Below are positions 16,988 through 24,726 of a stretch of 64,000 nt of DNA, one piece after another. Each line of letters opens with the position of its first letter. The first letter of the stretch is position 1. A program made the position numbers and the translations under genes. The stretch is from CAVRUF01 sp963716005 (GTDB lineage: Bacteria > Actinomycetota > Thermoleophilia > Gaiellales > Gaiellaceae), in the NCBI GenBank assembly GCA_963716005.1, contig OY970285.1, forward strand, positions 558,001 through 622,000, read 5' to 3'. Below the pieces are notes generated by a model. That model worked only from the letters and a program-made list of their open reading frames with translations, did no database searches and was not told the origin of the DNA.

Positions 16988-18652
16988 ATGGCGACAACGG
17001 AAGACCGCCCGGCGCTAGACGGCACCGAGGCCTGGAAGAAGGAGCTCTACGAGTCGAAGCCCGAGCGGAACGCGCTCTTCTCGACGATGTCGGGAATCGA
17101 GCTCGACCCGCTGGCGACGCCGGACACCGTGGAGGTCGACTACGAGCGCGACCTCGGCTATCCGGGCGTCTATCCGTACACGCGCGGGGTCTACCCGTCG
17201 ATGTACCGCGGCCGCCTCTGGACGATGCGACAGTTCGCCGGGTTCGGCACCGCCGACGAGACGAACCGGCGCTTCCACTACCTCCTCGAGCACGGCCAGA
17301 CCGGGCTCTCGACCGCGTTCGACATGCCGAGCCTCATGGGCTACGACTCCGACCATCCGAAGTCGCTCGGCGAGGTCGGCCGCGAGGGGGTAGCGATCGA
17401 CTCGCTCGAGGACATGGAGCGCCTGTTCGCGGGGATTCCGCTCGACCAGGTCTCCACCTCGATGACGATCAACGCGCCGGCGGCGATCCTGCTCGCCTTC
17501 TACATCTGCGTCGCCGAGGAGCAGGGCATCGGCCCCGAGAAGCTGCGCGGGACGATCCAGACGGACATCCTCAAGGAGTACATCGCGCAGAAGGAGTGGA
17601 TCTTCCCGCCGGAGCCGTCCATGCGGCTCTGCATCGACATGATCGAGTACTGCGCGAACGAGGTGCCGCAATGGCATCCCGTGTCGATCTCCGGCTACCA
17701 CATCCGCGAGGCCGGCTCGACCGCCGCGCAGGAGCTCGCGTTCACGCTCGCGGACGGATTCGCGTACGTGGAGGCGGCGATGGCGCGCGGGCTCGACGTC
17801 GACTCGTTCGCGCCGCGGCTCTCGTTCTTCTTCAACGCGCACATCGACTTCTTCGAGGAGATCGCCAAGTACCGCGCAGCCCGGCGGATCTGGGCGACCG
17901 ACATGCGCGAGCGCTACGGCGCCAAGGATCCGCGCTCCTGGCTCATGCGGTTCCACACGCAGACTGCCGGGGTGTCGCTGACGGCGCAGCAGCCCGAGGT
18001 GAACCACGTCCGCACGGCGATCGAGGCGCTCGCCGCCGTGCTCGGCGGGACGCAGTCGCTGCACACGAACTCCTACGACGAGGCGCTCGCGCTCCCGACC
18101 GAGCACGCGGTGAAGCTCGCGCTGCGCACCCAGCAGGTGATCGCGCACGAGACCGGCGTCGCCTCGACGATCGATCCGCTCGGCGGCTCCTACTTCGTCG
18201 AGGAACTGACGAACAAGCTCGAGGCCGAGGCGCGCGACTACTTCGACCGCATCCGCGGGATGGGCGGCGTCATCGCCGCGATCAAGGAGAACTTCTTCCA
18301 GCGCGAGATCGCCGAGGCGTCGTTCCGTTTCCAGAGCGAGCTGGAGCGTGGCGAGCGCGTGATCGTCGGCGTGAACCGCTACCAGGAGGAGGAGGAGCGC
18401 GACATCGAGCTTCTCCACGTCGACCCCGCGCTCGAACGCACGCAGATCGAGCGCGTGCAGGAGTTGCGCGGCCGGCGTGACTCGGCGGCGGCCGAGGCCG
18501 CGCTCGCACGGCTCAAGGCCGACGCGGCCACCGAGGACACGAACCTCATGCCCGCGATCCTCGACGCGTCGCGCGCCTACGTGACGATGGGCGAGATGTG
18601 CGACGCGCTGCGCGACGTTTGGGGCACCTGGCGCGAAACTCCCGTTTTTTAG
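16988..18652 (+). CDS. Acyl-CoA mutase large (catalytic) subunit, isobutyryl-CoA mutase-like (methylmalonyl-CoA mutase family)
   Basis: Adenosylcobalamin-dependent carbon-skeleton mutase, 554 residues, TIM-barrel part only; the cobalamin-binding small subunit is at 20912-21313. Family features: GYPGVYPYTRGVYPSMYRGR, GYDSDHPKSLGEVGREGV, HTQTAGVSLTAQQPEVN and IDPLGGSYFVEELT. Substrate-determining positions are F83 (RQFAGFG), where methylmalonyl-CoA mutase has Tyr, and Q201 (EYIAQKEW), where it has Arg; both match isobutyryl-CoA mutase. A110 (STAFDMP) replaces the Asp of 2-hydroxyisobutyryl-CoA mutase. Automated annotation would say methylmalonyl-CoA mutase. ATG 16988 is 6 bases after TACAAT (16976-16981). 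The cobalamin adenosyltransferase lies 1.3 kb upstream. Confidence 0.93.
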   Translation: MATTEDRPALDGTEAWKKELYESKPERNALFSTMSGIELDPLATPDTVEVDYERDLGYPGVYPYTRGVYPSMYRGRLWTMRQFAGFGTADETNRRFHYLLEHGQTGLSTAFDMPSLMGYDSDHPKSLGEVGREGVAIDSLEDMERLFAGIPLDQVSTSMTINAPAAILLAFYICVAEEQGIGPEKLRGTIQTDILKEYIAQKEWIFPPEPSMRLCIDMIEYCANEVPQWHPVSISGYHIREAGSTAAQELAFTLADGFAYVEAAMARGLDVDSFAPRLSFFFNAHIDFFEEIAKYRAARRIWATDMRERYGAKDPRSWLMRFHTQTAGVSLTAQQPEVNHVRTAIEALAAVLGGTQSLHTNSYDEALALPTEHAVKLALRTQQVIAHETGVASTIDPLGGSYFVEELTNKLEAEARDYFDRIRGMGGVIAAIKENFFQREIAEASFRFQSELERGERVIVGVNRYQEEEERDIELLHVDPALERTQIERVQELRGRRDSAAAEAALARLKADAATEDTNLMPAILDASRAYVTMGEMCDALRDVWGTWRETPVF

Positions 18653-18759
18653 CGCCCCCGGAGCCTGTCGATCCCCTTTCCGGGTGATCCCGGCCCTCCC
18701 CGAAACGGCCGACCTGTATGGGGAGCCATTCGTGCCCCCTCGGCCCCTGAAAGGTTTTC

Positions 18760-20165
18760 ATGGAGCAGCCCACCGATAGTCGCTGGGAGCGTCCCGACGC
18801 TCCGCTCGGCACGCTCGTCTACCGGGCGGGCTTGCTGAGCAAGGAAAAGCTCGAAAGCGCCCTCGTGGAAGGGCGCCGCACGGGCAAGCGGCTCGGCGAG
18901 GTTCTGCTCCAGAAGGGCTGGATCGACGAGAAGGATCTCGCGCGCCTCGTCGCCGGCCAGAAGGGCGTCGCGTTCGTGAGCCTTCGCGGCCGCGGGTTCG
19001 ACCCCGAGGTCGCCCGGCGGATGGAGGAGCGGCTCGCCCGCGGCAACGACGCCGTCGCGGTGGAGGACGCCGGCGATCACATCGTGGTCGCGGTCGCCGA
19101 TCCCACCGACGAGGAGGCCGTCGCCGAGGTGAAGAACGCGCTCGGTCGCGAGATCGAGCTCGTCGTCGCCACGCCGAGCGACATCCACGAAGTGCTCGAC
19201 GAAGTTTTCCGCCCCGCGTCGGATGCTCCGCTGACCAGCGATTTCGCGCTGCGTCTGGCCGAGCCCGTCCCGGTGGCGCCGCCTGTCACGGAGCCCGACC
19301 CCGAGCCCGAGCCCGAGCCCGAACCGGAACCGGTGCTCGTGGTCGAGCCGCCTGTCGAGAGCGAGCCCGTCGTCGCCCCTGACGCGCCCGCAGCCGTTGA
19401 CCCCACGCCCGTCGAGACTCCGATCGCGCAGCCGGACTTTCTTGCTCCGGTCGCGATCGAGCTGCCGAAGCTCCATCCGACGCCGCAGCCGGAGGAGGAG
19501 CCCACGCCCGAGCCCGAGACGCGGATCGAGGTCGTCGGCCTGAACACCGACCCTGAGCCGCCGGCCGTGGAGCCGGCGGCTGAGGGTCAAAACGATGCCG
19601 AGCTCGGCATCGCCACTCCGTCGGAGCCCGTGATCGAGCGCAACGAGGACGCCCATGTGAGCCTCGCGTTCCACACGACGCCGCCGGAGCCCGAGGTGGC
19701 AGCCGAGCCCGAGCCGGTGGTGGCCGCGACCGAGCCCGAGCCGGAGCCGGACGTTGCGCCTGAGCCCGAGCCGACAGCGCCGTGGTCGAGGCACCGCCCG
19801 TGGTCGAGGCACCGCCCGTGGTCGAGGCACCGCCCGTGGTCGAGGCACCGCCCGTCGTCGAGGAGCAGCCGGTCCCGGCCGCGGTTGTGGCAGACGCGAT
19901 CGAGATGCCGCCGCTGACCGAGGACGAGCTCGGCTGGCGGATCGTTCTGAACCTCGTCGACGACGAGGAACTCGATGTCGCGCTCTTCGCCACCGAGGAC
20001 GAGGCCAACGCCGCCGCGAAGGAGCTCGTCGCCGGCATGGCCAAGGACGCCGAGTGGCCGCAGGTCGGCCGCAAGTTCATCCCGCCCGAGCGGATCACGT
20101 CCGTGGAAGTGCGGGAGCGCGCGCGCTACGGCGGCAGCACCGACCGCGCCCACTGGGGCGCGTAA
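18760..20165 (+). CDS. MshEN/GspE N-terminal domain protein with acidic Pro-rich linker (one frame break)
   Basis: Residues about 12-150 form a GspE N-terminal (MshEN) domain: LGTLVYRAGLLSKEKLESAL and then RLGEVLLQKGWIDEKD-LARLVAGQ, the latter a close match to the c-di-GMP-binding RLG--L---G-----L---L--Q repeat. A 190-residue Pro/Glu/Val linker (PEPEPEPE, VVEAPP repeats) follows, then a C-terminal domain of about 85 residues (LTEDELGWRIVLNLVDDEELDVALF and onward, ending DRAHWGA) that I do not recognise. There is no ATPase domain, so it is not a secretion ATPase. The two frames join near 19779-19782, at the edge of an 18-base tandem repeat; here one base appears missing. About 468 residues if repaired. 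A role as a c-di-GMP effector is inferred. Confidence 0.7.
19782..19853 (+). repeat. Four tandem 18-base repeats encoding VVEAPP
   Basis: Four identical copies of GTGGTCGAGGCACCGCCC in a row, followed by a degenerate copy. The unit is a multiple of three, so copy-number change lengthens or shortens the linker of the MshEN protein without changing frame. Confidence 0.9.
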
Positions 20166-20175
20166 ACCTCTTCGC

Positions 20176-20895
20176 CTAGACCGGCGTGATCTCGACGACG
20201 AGGCCGTCGCGCGCCAGCGGCAGCCCGTCGGGCGGATCGAGCTCGGCCGGGCGGTGCGTGAGCAAGACCGGGCGTCCGTTCGCGGCAGCTACGGCCTCCG
20301 CGGCGGTCAGATGTCCGCGCGGCTCGTGCTCGGAGCCGGGCTGGTCGAGCGTGGCCTCGCAGAGGAACAGGTCGGCGCCCTCGGCGAGCGCGTTCAGCGC
20401 CTCGCTCGGCGCCGCGTCTCCCGAGTAGGCGAGCAAGGCGCCGTCGCCGCGGACCCGAAAGCCGTACGCCTCGAGATCGAAGTGGGGCACGCGGCGCGCC
20501 TCGACGTCGAAGCCGGCCGCCTGAAAGACGACGCCGTCCTCGTACTCGCGCACGTGGAACGCCTCGTCGAACATCCCGGGATTCCCCCAGAGCTCCGCGA
20601 ACTGCGCGAGCTGCTCGCCGCCGCCGGGCGGCACCCAGAGGTCGGGCCGGCCGTTCTCGGCGCCGTAACAGACGAGCCACGTCCACGGCACGACGTCGCC
20701 CCAATGGTCGAGGTGGAAGTGGGTGATCGCGATCGCATCCACGTCGAGCTTGCCCTCGGCGCGCAGCCGCGCCAGCACGCCGGGACCGCAGTCGAGGAGG
20801 AGGCGCCCGTCGCCCTCCACGAGGTAGCCGGACTGGGCGCTCCCAGGGTTCGGCCAGGCGGGCGATGAGCCGATGACGCGAAGTCTCACGCTCAT
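20176..20895 (-). CDS. MBL-fold metallo-hydrolase (RNase Z-like)
   Basis: A 239-residue metallo-beta-lactamase-fold protein. The metal-binding motif is THFHLDHWGD; further ligands are probably the Asp in LLAYSGDAAPSEAL and the His in PVLLTHRP. Start SVRLRVIGSSPAWPNPGSAQSGYLVEG resembles the RNase Z/ElaC-like and cyclic phosphodiesterase subgroup that hydrolyses phosphodiester bonds, but the long exosite arm of tRNase Z is missing. ATG 20895 has a weak GGAAG site 3 bases upstream. It is divergent from the mutase small subunit, with only 16 bases between the two start codons. Confidence 0.82.
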   Translation of the reverse strand: MSVRLRVIGSSPAWPNPGSAQSGYLVEGDGRLLLDCGPGVLARLRAEGKLDVDAIAITHFHLDHWGDVVPWTWLVCYGAENGRPDLWVPPGGGEQLAQFAELWGNPGMFDEAFHVREYEDGVVFQAAGFDVEARRVPHFDLEAYGFRVRGDGALLAYSGDAAPSEALNALAEGADLFLCEATLDQPGSEHEPRGHLTAAEAVAAANGRPVLLTHRPAELDPPDGLPLARDGLVVEITPV

Positions 20896-20900
20896 ATACT
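20895..20900 (+). promoter_or_regulatory. -10 box TATACT of the mutase small subunit gene
   Basis: TATACT begins on the base that pairs with the first base of the MBL-fold gene's ATG and ends 11 bases before GTG 20912. The transcript would have a leader of only about five bases. The element lies in the 16-base gap between two divergent start codons, so transcription of either gene should affect the other. Confidence 0.45.
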
Positions 20901-20911
20901 TCCAGCCGCCC

Positions 20912-21313
20912 GTGTCCCCGTCTCGCAAGATCCGTGTCGTGATTGCAAAACCCGGGCTCGATGGCCATGACCGCGGCGCCAAGATCATCGCCCGGGCGCT
21001 GCGGGACGCCGGCATGGAGGTCATCTACACCGGCCTCCACCAGACGCCCGAGCAGATCGTCGAGACCGCGCTCCAGGAGGACGCCGACGCGGTCGGCATC
21101 TCGATCCTCTCCGGCGCGCACATGACGCTCGTGCCCAAGATCCTCGAAGGGCTGAAGGCCGAGGGGCTCGAGAACGTGCTCGTCGTCGTCGGCGGCACGA
21201 TCCCGAAGCCGGACGTCATCGCGCTGAAGGAGCAGGGCGTCGCCGAGATCTTCACGCCGGGCGCGCCGGTCTCCGAGATCGTCGAGTTCCTCCAGACGAA
21301 GGTGCCGGGTTAG
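20912..21313 (+). CDS. Acyl-CoA mutase small subunit (cobalamin-binding domain)
   Basis: A 133-residue B12-binding domain that partners the catalytic subunit at 16988-18652. It starts SPSRKIRVVIAKPGLDGHDRG, where DxHxxG (here DGHDRG) supplies the histidine that coordinates cobalt, and continues with GISILSGAHMTLVPKILEGL (SxL) and VVVGGTIPKPD (GG), the three standard cobalamin motifs. Length fits stand-alone small subunits. GTG 20912 is chosen because upstream residues are not conserved and TATACT sits 11 bases away. Its TAG overlaps the GTG of the enoyl-CoA hydratase by one base. Confidence 0.93.
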   Translation: MSPSRKIRVVIAKPGLDGHDRGAKIIARALRDAGMEVIYTGLHQTPEQIVETALQEDADAVGISILSGAHMTLVPKILEGLKAEGLENVLVVVGGTIPKPDVIALKEQGVAEIFTPGAPVSEIVEFLQTKVPG

Positions 21314-22086
21314 TGGCGGTCGACGTCTCGCTCGACGGCGGCATTGCGACCGTCACCATCGACCGGCCCGACGCGATGAACGCGATCGACCTCGAGCATG
21401 CGACGCTCCTGCGCGACGCGCTCGAGAAGCTCGGCGGCGACGAGGCTGTTCGCGTCGTAGTGCTCACCGGCGCGGGGGAGAAGGCGTTCATCGCCGGCGC
21501 GGACATCAAGTACATGCGCGACCTCGACGTGGCCGGCGCGAAGGCCTGGGGCGACCTCGGGCAGCGCTGCGGCGTTCTCCTCGAGACGATGCCCAAGCCG
21601 ACGATCGCGGCCATCAACGGCTTCGCGCTCGGCGGCGGCTGCGAGCTCGCTCTGGCGTGTGACCTCCGCATCGCATCCTCGACGGCCAAGCTCGGCCAGC
21701 CCGAGGTGAACCTCGGCGTCATCCCCGGCTGGGGCGGAACACAGCGCCTGGCCCGCACGACCTCACTCGGGTTCGCAAAGGACCTCTGCTACACGGGGCG
21801 CATCGTCGGCGCGGACGAGGCACTGGCGCACGGACTGGTCGACTCGGTGCATCCGTCCGAGGAGCTGATGGCGAAGGTGCGCGAACTCTGCGACGTCCTG
21901 GTCACGAAGGGCCCGCTCGCCCTCGCGGCGACCAAGGAGGCGTGCAACCTAGCGCTCCAGGGCGACCACGCGGAGAACCTGGAGACCGAGGCGCGGCTCT
22001 TCTCCGAGCTCTTCGCGACGGAGGACCAGATCGAAGGCATGACCGCGTTCGCCGAGAAGCGGCCCGCGAACTTCACCGGGCGCTAG
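21313..22086 (+). CDS. Enoyl-CoA hydratase (crotonase family)
   Basis: Hydrates trans-2-enoyl-CoA to 3-hydroxyacyl-CoA. The 257-residue protein has the oxyanion-hole segments KAFIAGADIKYM and INGFALGGGCELALACD and the catalytic glutamates in GGCELAL and GQPEVNLGVIPGWGGTQRL, the standard crotonase pair, so it is a true hydratase and not merely a fold member. It sits directly after the mutase small subunit, overlapping by one base, and completes a beta-oxidation set with the dehydrogenases and thiolase in this window. Confidence 0.93.
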   Translation: MAVDVSLDGGIATVTIDRPDAMNAIDLEHATLLRDALEKLGGDEAVRVVVLTGAGEKAFIAGADIKYMRDLDVAGAKAWGDLGQRCGVLLETMPKPTIAAINGFALGGGCELALACDLRIASSTAKLGQPEVNLGVIPGWGGTQRLARTTSLGFAKDLCYTGRIVGADEALAHGLVDSVHPSEELMAKVRELCDVLVTKGPLALAATKEACNLALQGDHAENLETEARLFSELFATEDQIEGMTAFAEKRPANFTGR

Positions 22087-22099
22087 CTAGCATCGGACG

Positions 22100-22188
22100 A
22101 GCACACGGGAGCCTCTGCCGGAGGCTGAGAGGCGGCCACGCAGGCCGCGACCGCAGAACCTGATCTGGGTCATGCCAGCGAAGGGAGC
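22100..22188 (+). promoter_or_regulatory. TPP riboswitch (THI element) controlling thiGSE
   Basis: The conserved thiamine pyrophosphate aptamer is plain: GGAGGCTGAGAGG in the first half and ACCTGATCTGGGTCATGCC with AGCGAAGGGA in the second. The AAGGGA at its 3' edge is also the Shine-Dalgarno of thiG (ATG at 22193). Ligand binding would therefore block ribosome access, the translational mode usual in GC-rich bacteria. A TAGCAT box (22088-22093) just after the enoyl-CoA hydratase stop is a likely -10. Confidence 0.95.
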
Positions 22189-22192
22189 CGAC

Positions 22193-22960
22193 ATGGACAA
22201 CCTCACGATCGCCGGGCGCGAATTCGGGTCGCGGCTCATCACCGGGACCGGGAAATACGACTCGTTCGAGACGATGCGCGACGCGGTCACGGCGTCCGGC
22301 TGCGAGATGGTCACGGTCGCCGTGCGCCGCATCGATTTCGATGCCCGCGAAGAGGACATCACGACGTTCCTCCCCGAGGACATCCTGCTCCTGCCGAACA
22401 CCGCGGGCTGCGAGACGGCCGAGGAAGCCGTGCGCATCGCGCGCCTGGCACGGGCCGGAGGATTGCCGGACTGGATCAAGCTCGAGGTCATCCCGGATCA
22501 GCGCTACCTGCTGCCCGACGGCGCCGAGACGCTACGCGCCGCGGCAACGCTGGTCGAGGACGGCTTCACGGTGCTGCCGTACGTCCTTCCGGATCCGGTG
22601 CTGGCGAAGAAGCTCGAGGAGGTCGGTTGCGCGACGGTCATGCCGCTCGCCGCGCCGATCGGCTCGGGGCGCGGGCTGAAGCTGCGCGACTCGATCCGGA
22701 TCCTCATCGAGCAGGCCGAGGTTCCGATCGTTGTCGATGCGGGGCTCGCCTCGCCGTCACAGGCAGCGGACGCGATGGAGATGGGCGCCGATGCGGTGCT
22801 CGTCAACACGGCGATCGCGCACGCGTCCGACCCGGTCGCGATGGCGCGGGCGTTCGCGCTCGGCGTCGAGGCCGGTCGCGCCGCGTTCCTCGCCGGCGTC
22901 ATGGAGGAGCACGAGACCGCGCAGCCGTCGAGCCCGACCACGGGGCTCGTCACACGGTGA
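22193..22960 (+). CDS. thiG: Thiazole synthase
   Basis: Forms the thiazole phosphate moiety of thiamine from 1-deoxyxylulose 5-phosphate, dehydroglycine and ThiS thiocarboxylate. The 255-residue protein begins MDNLTIAGREFGSRLITGTGKY and shows the catalytic lysine in DWIKLEVIPD, plus VMPLAAPIGSGRG and DAGLASPSQAADAMEMGADAVLVNTAIA. The ATG 22193 is favoured over upstream frames because the riboswitch ends in its Shine-Dalgarno. First gene of thiG-thiS-thiE; no thiazole oxidase (thiO/thiH) or adenylyltransferase (thiF) is in the window. Confidence 0.96.
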   Translation: MDNLTIAGREFGSRLITGTGKYDSFETMRDAVTASGCEMVTVAVRRIDFDAREEDITTFLPEDILLLPNTAGCETAEEAVRIARLARAGGLPDWIKLEVIPDQRYLLPDGAETLRAAATLVEDGFTVLPYVLPDPVLAKKLEEVGCATVMPLAAPIGSGRGLKLRDSIRILIEQAEVPIVVDAGLASPSQAADAMEMGADAVLVNTAIAHASDPVAMARAFALGVEAGRAAFLAGVMEEHETAQPSSPTTGLVTR

Positions 22961-23160
22961 GCGTCTGCACCGTCAACGGGCACGAGCATGAGCTCGAGCA
23001 CGGCGAAACGGTCGAGCGGCTGATCGAGCGCCTCGGGCTCGGTGCGCGCTTCACGCTCGTCGAGCGAAACGGCGCGCCGGTCGAGCGCGGCGCCTACGGG
23101 GAGACCCGGCTCGCGGAAGGCGACACGCTCGTGGTCGCGCGCCCGGTGGCCGGCGGATGA
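22957..23160 (+). CDS. thiS: Sulfur carrier protein ThiS
   Basis: A 67-residue ubiquitin-fold sulfur carrier ending in the required Gly-Gly (ARPVAGG), which is adenylated and then thiocarboxylated to supply sulfur to ThiG. The start SVCTVNGHEHELEHGETV is typical. GTG 22957 overlaps the thiG stop by four bases and its own TGA overlaps the thiE ATG, so the three genes are translationally coupled under one riboswitch. Confidence 0.93.
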   Translation: MSVCTVNGHEHELEHGETVERLIERLGLGARFTLVERNGAPVERGAYGETRLAEGDTLVVARPVAGG

Positions 23161-23744
23161 GCTTCGACGACAAGCGCCTCTACCTCGTCACGGGCGTCCG
23201 GCCAGATCTCGCCGAGTTCCTCGAGGCCGCGGTGCGCGGCGGCGTCGACGTCGTCCAGATCCGCGAGCGCGGCCTCCTCGACGGCGCGCTCATCGAGGCG
23301 CTGCACGAGGCGCGGGAGGTCACACACCGCCTGGCCGTACCGCTGGTCGTGAACGACCGTCCCGACCTGGCCCTGCTCGCCGGTGCGGACGCCGTCCACG
23401 TGGGACAGGACGACCTGCCGGTGCGCGACGCGCGCAGCTTCGGGGTTTCGGTCGGCCTCTCCACACACGCCCCCGAGGAGATCGACGCGGCCGAAGCGGA
23501 CTACATCGGCGTCGGCCCCGTCCATGCGACGCCGACGAAGGAGGGACGGCCGGCGGTCGGGCTCGACCTCGTCCGCTACGCCGCCGCGAACGCGACGCAG
23601 CCGTGGTTCGCGATCGGCGGCATCGACCGCACGAACGTCGAATCGGTGGCCGCGGCGGGCGCGACGAGAATCGCGGTCGTCCGCGCGATCGGCGATGCCG
23701 CAGACCCCGAAGAGGCGGCGCGAGAGCTCAGAGCGGCGCTCTAG
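23157..23744 (+). CDS. thiE: Thiamine-phosphate synthase
   Basis: Joins HMP pyrophosphate and thiazole phosphate to give thiamine phosphate. The 195-residue TIM-barrel protein contains VVQIRERG, VNDRPDLALLAGADAVHVGQDDLP, YIGVGPVHATPTKEG (pyrophosphate-binding) and FAIGGIDRTNV, all in the expected order. Its stop overlaps by four bases the stop of the convergent M23 peptidase gene in a CTAG sequence, leaving no room for a terminator between them. Confidence 0.95.
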   Translation: MSFDDKRLYLVTGVRPDLAEFLEAAVRGGVDVVQIRERGLLDGALIEALHEAREVTHRLAVPLVVNDRPDLALLAGADAVHVGQDDLPVRDARSFGVSVGLSTHAPEEIDAAEADYIGVGPVHATPTKEGRPAVGLDLVRYAAANATQPWFAIGGIDRTNVESVAAAGATRIAVVRAIGDAADPEEAARELRAAL

Positions 23745-24640
23745 GGCGCGAGGCCGCGCAGGCGGATCTTGGCGGCGATCAGCGTCGTCGGCCGAGCAAG
23801 TTGCGTGGCCAGCGTCGGCTTGAACCAGGTCGTCCAGGCGGTGACGCGCTCGGATTCCGTCGCCTTGGCAAGCTGCGCGGGCAGGTACTTGCCGTTCTCT
23901 TGAAGCCGCTCGACCACGAGCTTGGGATCGAGCCCGAGCGTCACCGCCCGAGCCGTCGGCTTGCCGCGCCAGCCGTCGGTGACGTAGACGCGCTCGACGG
24001 CGAGGCGGAACCGGGTCTTGTCCACGACGGGCTTGACCGTTCCGACGAGCGCGAGCCGCACCTGGTTCACCTTCGGCTCGGTCGCGTAGAGGAGGTGCGA
24101 CGCCTTCTTGAGCCACTTGTACGGCGAGACGGCGCGCTTGCCCCTCGGGTGGAGCTCGAAGTGGAGATGGGGCGAGATCCCGCGGGCGTCTCCGGAGTTG
24201 CCGACGTAGCCGATCAGCGTCCCCGCGCGGACGTGCATGTTGTTCTTCAGGCCCTTCGCGTAGGCGACCCCGAGCCGGCAGTTGCGCGCGCGGTTGTCGT
24301 CGCGCTTCGTGAGGTCGTCGTTCAGGTGGATGTAGTAGTAGTCCGTGCCGCTGTCGCCGTAGAAATAGAGCATGCAGCCCGCCGAGGAGGAGCCGCGGTA
24401 GATCCGCACCTTGCCCGCCTCGACGGCCACCACGGGGGCGCCGCGGGCGGCCATCAGGTCGTTCCCCGCGTGGCGGTGATCGCCGCGCGGATCGCCGAAA
24501 TCGTTCTGGTAGGTCGTCTTCCCGACGATCGGGAAGAGGAGCTTCTGCGGCACGGCCGCATTTGCGGGTCCGGCCAGCAGCCCGCCGATGAAGAGTGCGA
24601 GAAGGGTGCTTCGTGCTGTCGTCCGGTGGCTAGTGAGCAT
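23741..24640 (-). CDS. Secreted M23 (LytM-type) metallopeptidase
   Basis: A 299-residue exported protein with a signal peptide (TLLALFIGGLLAGPANA, cleavage around residue 28) and an M23 domain. Zinc ligands are in DHRHAGNDLMA (HxxxD) and SPHLHFELHP (HxH). M23 enzymes cut peptidoglycan cross-links or activate amidases. The C-terminal 120 residues after the LYATEPKVNQVRL segment look like an additional beta-rich domain that I do not recognise. ATG 24640 has a GGAGC site. The promoter region is shared with the divergent etfB and contains a 14-base palindrome. Confidence 0.88.
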   Translation of the reverse strand: MLTSHRTTARSTLLALFIGGLLAGPANAAVPQKLLFPIVGKTTYQNDFGDPRGDHRHAGNDLMAARGAPVVAVEAGKVRIYRGSSSAGCMLYFYGDSGTDYYYIHLNDDLTKRDDNRARNCRLGVAYAKGLKNNMHVRAGTLIGYVGNSGDARGISPHLHFELHPRGKRAVSPYKWLKKASHLLYATEPKVNQVRLALVGTVKPVVDKTRFRLAVERVYVTDGWRGKPTARAVTLGLDPKLVVERLQENGKYLPAQLAKATESERVTAWTTWFKPTLATQLARPTTLIAAKIRLRGLAP

Positions 24641-24685
24641 GAGGCTCCGGTCGTGCGCGAAGGGCCTGACGGTAGCAAAGCGACC

Positions 24686-24699
24686 TACAGCGTTCTGTA
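24686..24699. promoter_or_regulatory. Operator-like palindrome TACAG-N4-CTGTA
   Basis: A perfect five-base inverted repeat with a four-base spacer lies between the divergent M23 peptidase and etfB genes, 15 bases upstream of the etfB -10 box (TATGCT, 24714-24719). It is in the right place to bind a dimeric regulator of etfBA, of the peptidase, or of both. No regulator gene is adjacent. Confidence 0.4.
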
Positions 24700-24726
24700 A
24701 GGAACGCGGTGGGTATGCTCGCGGCC

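Noticed and set aside
16988..18652. 2-hydroxyisobutyryl-CoA mutase
   Set aside because: The end of the protein (WGTWRETPVF) resembles that enzyme, but the diagnostic Ile and Asp are replaced by F83 and A110.
19782..19853. Phase-variable switch made by the 18-base tandem repeats
   Set aside because: Eighteen is a multiple of three, so changing copy number cannot switch the frame; the break nearby is a separate one-base event.
18760..20165. Type II/IV secretion ATPase
   Set aside because: Only the N-terminal MshEN domain is present; Walker A and B motifs are absent in any frame.
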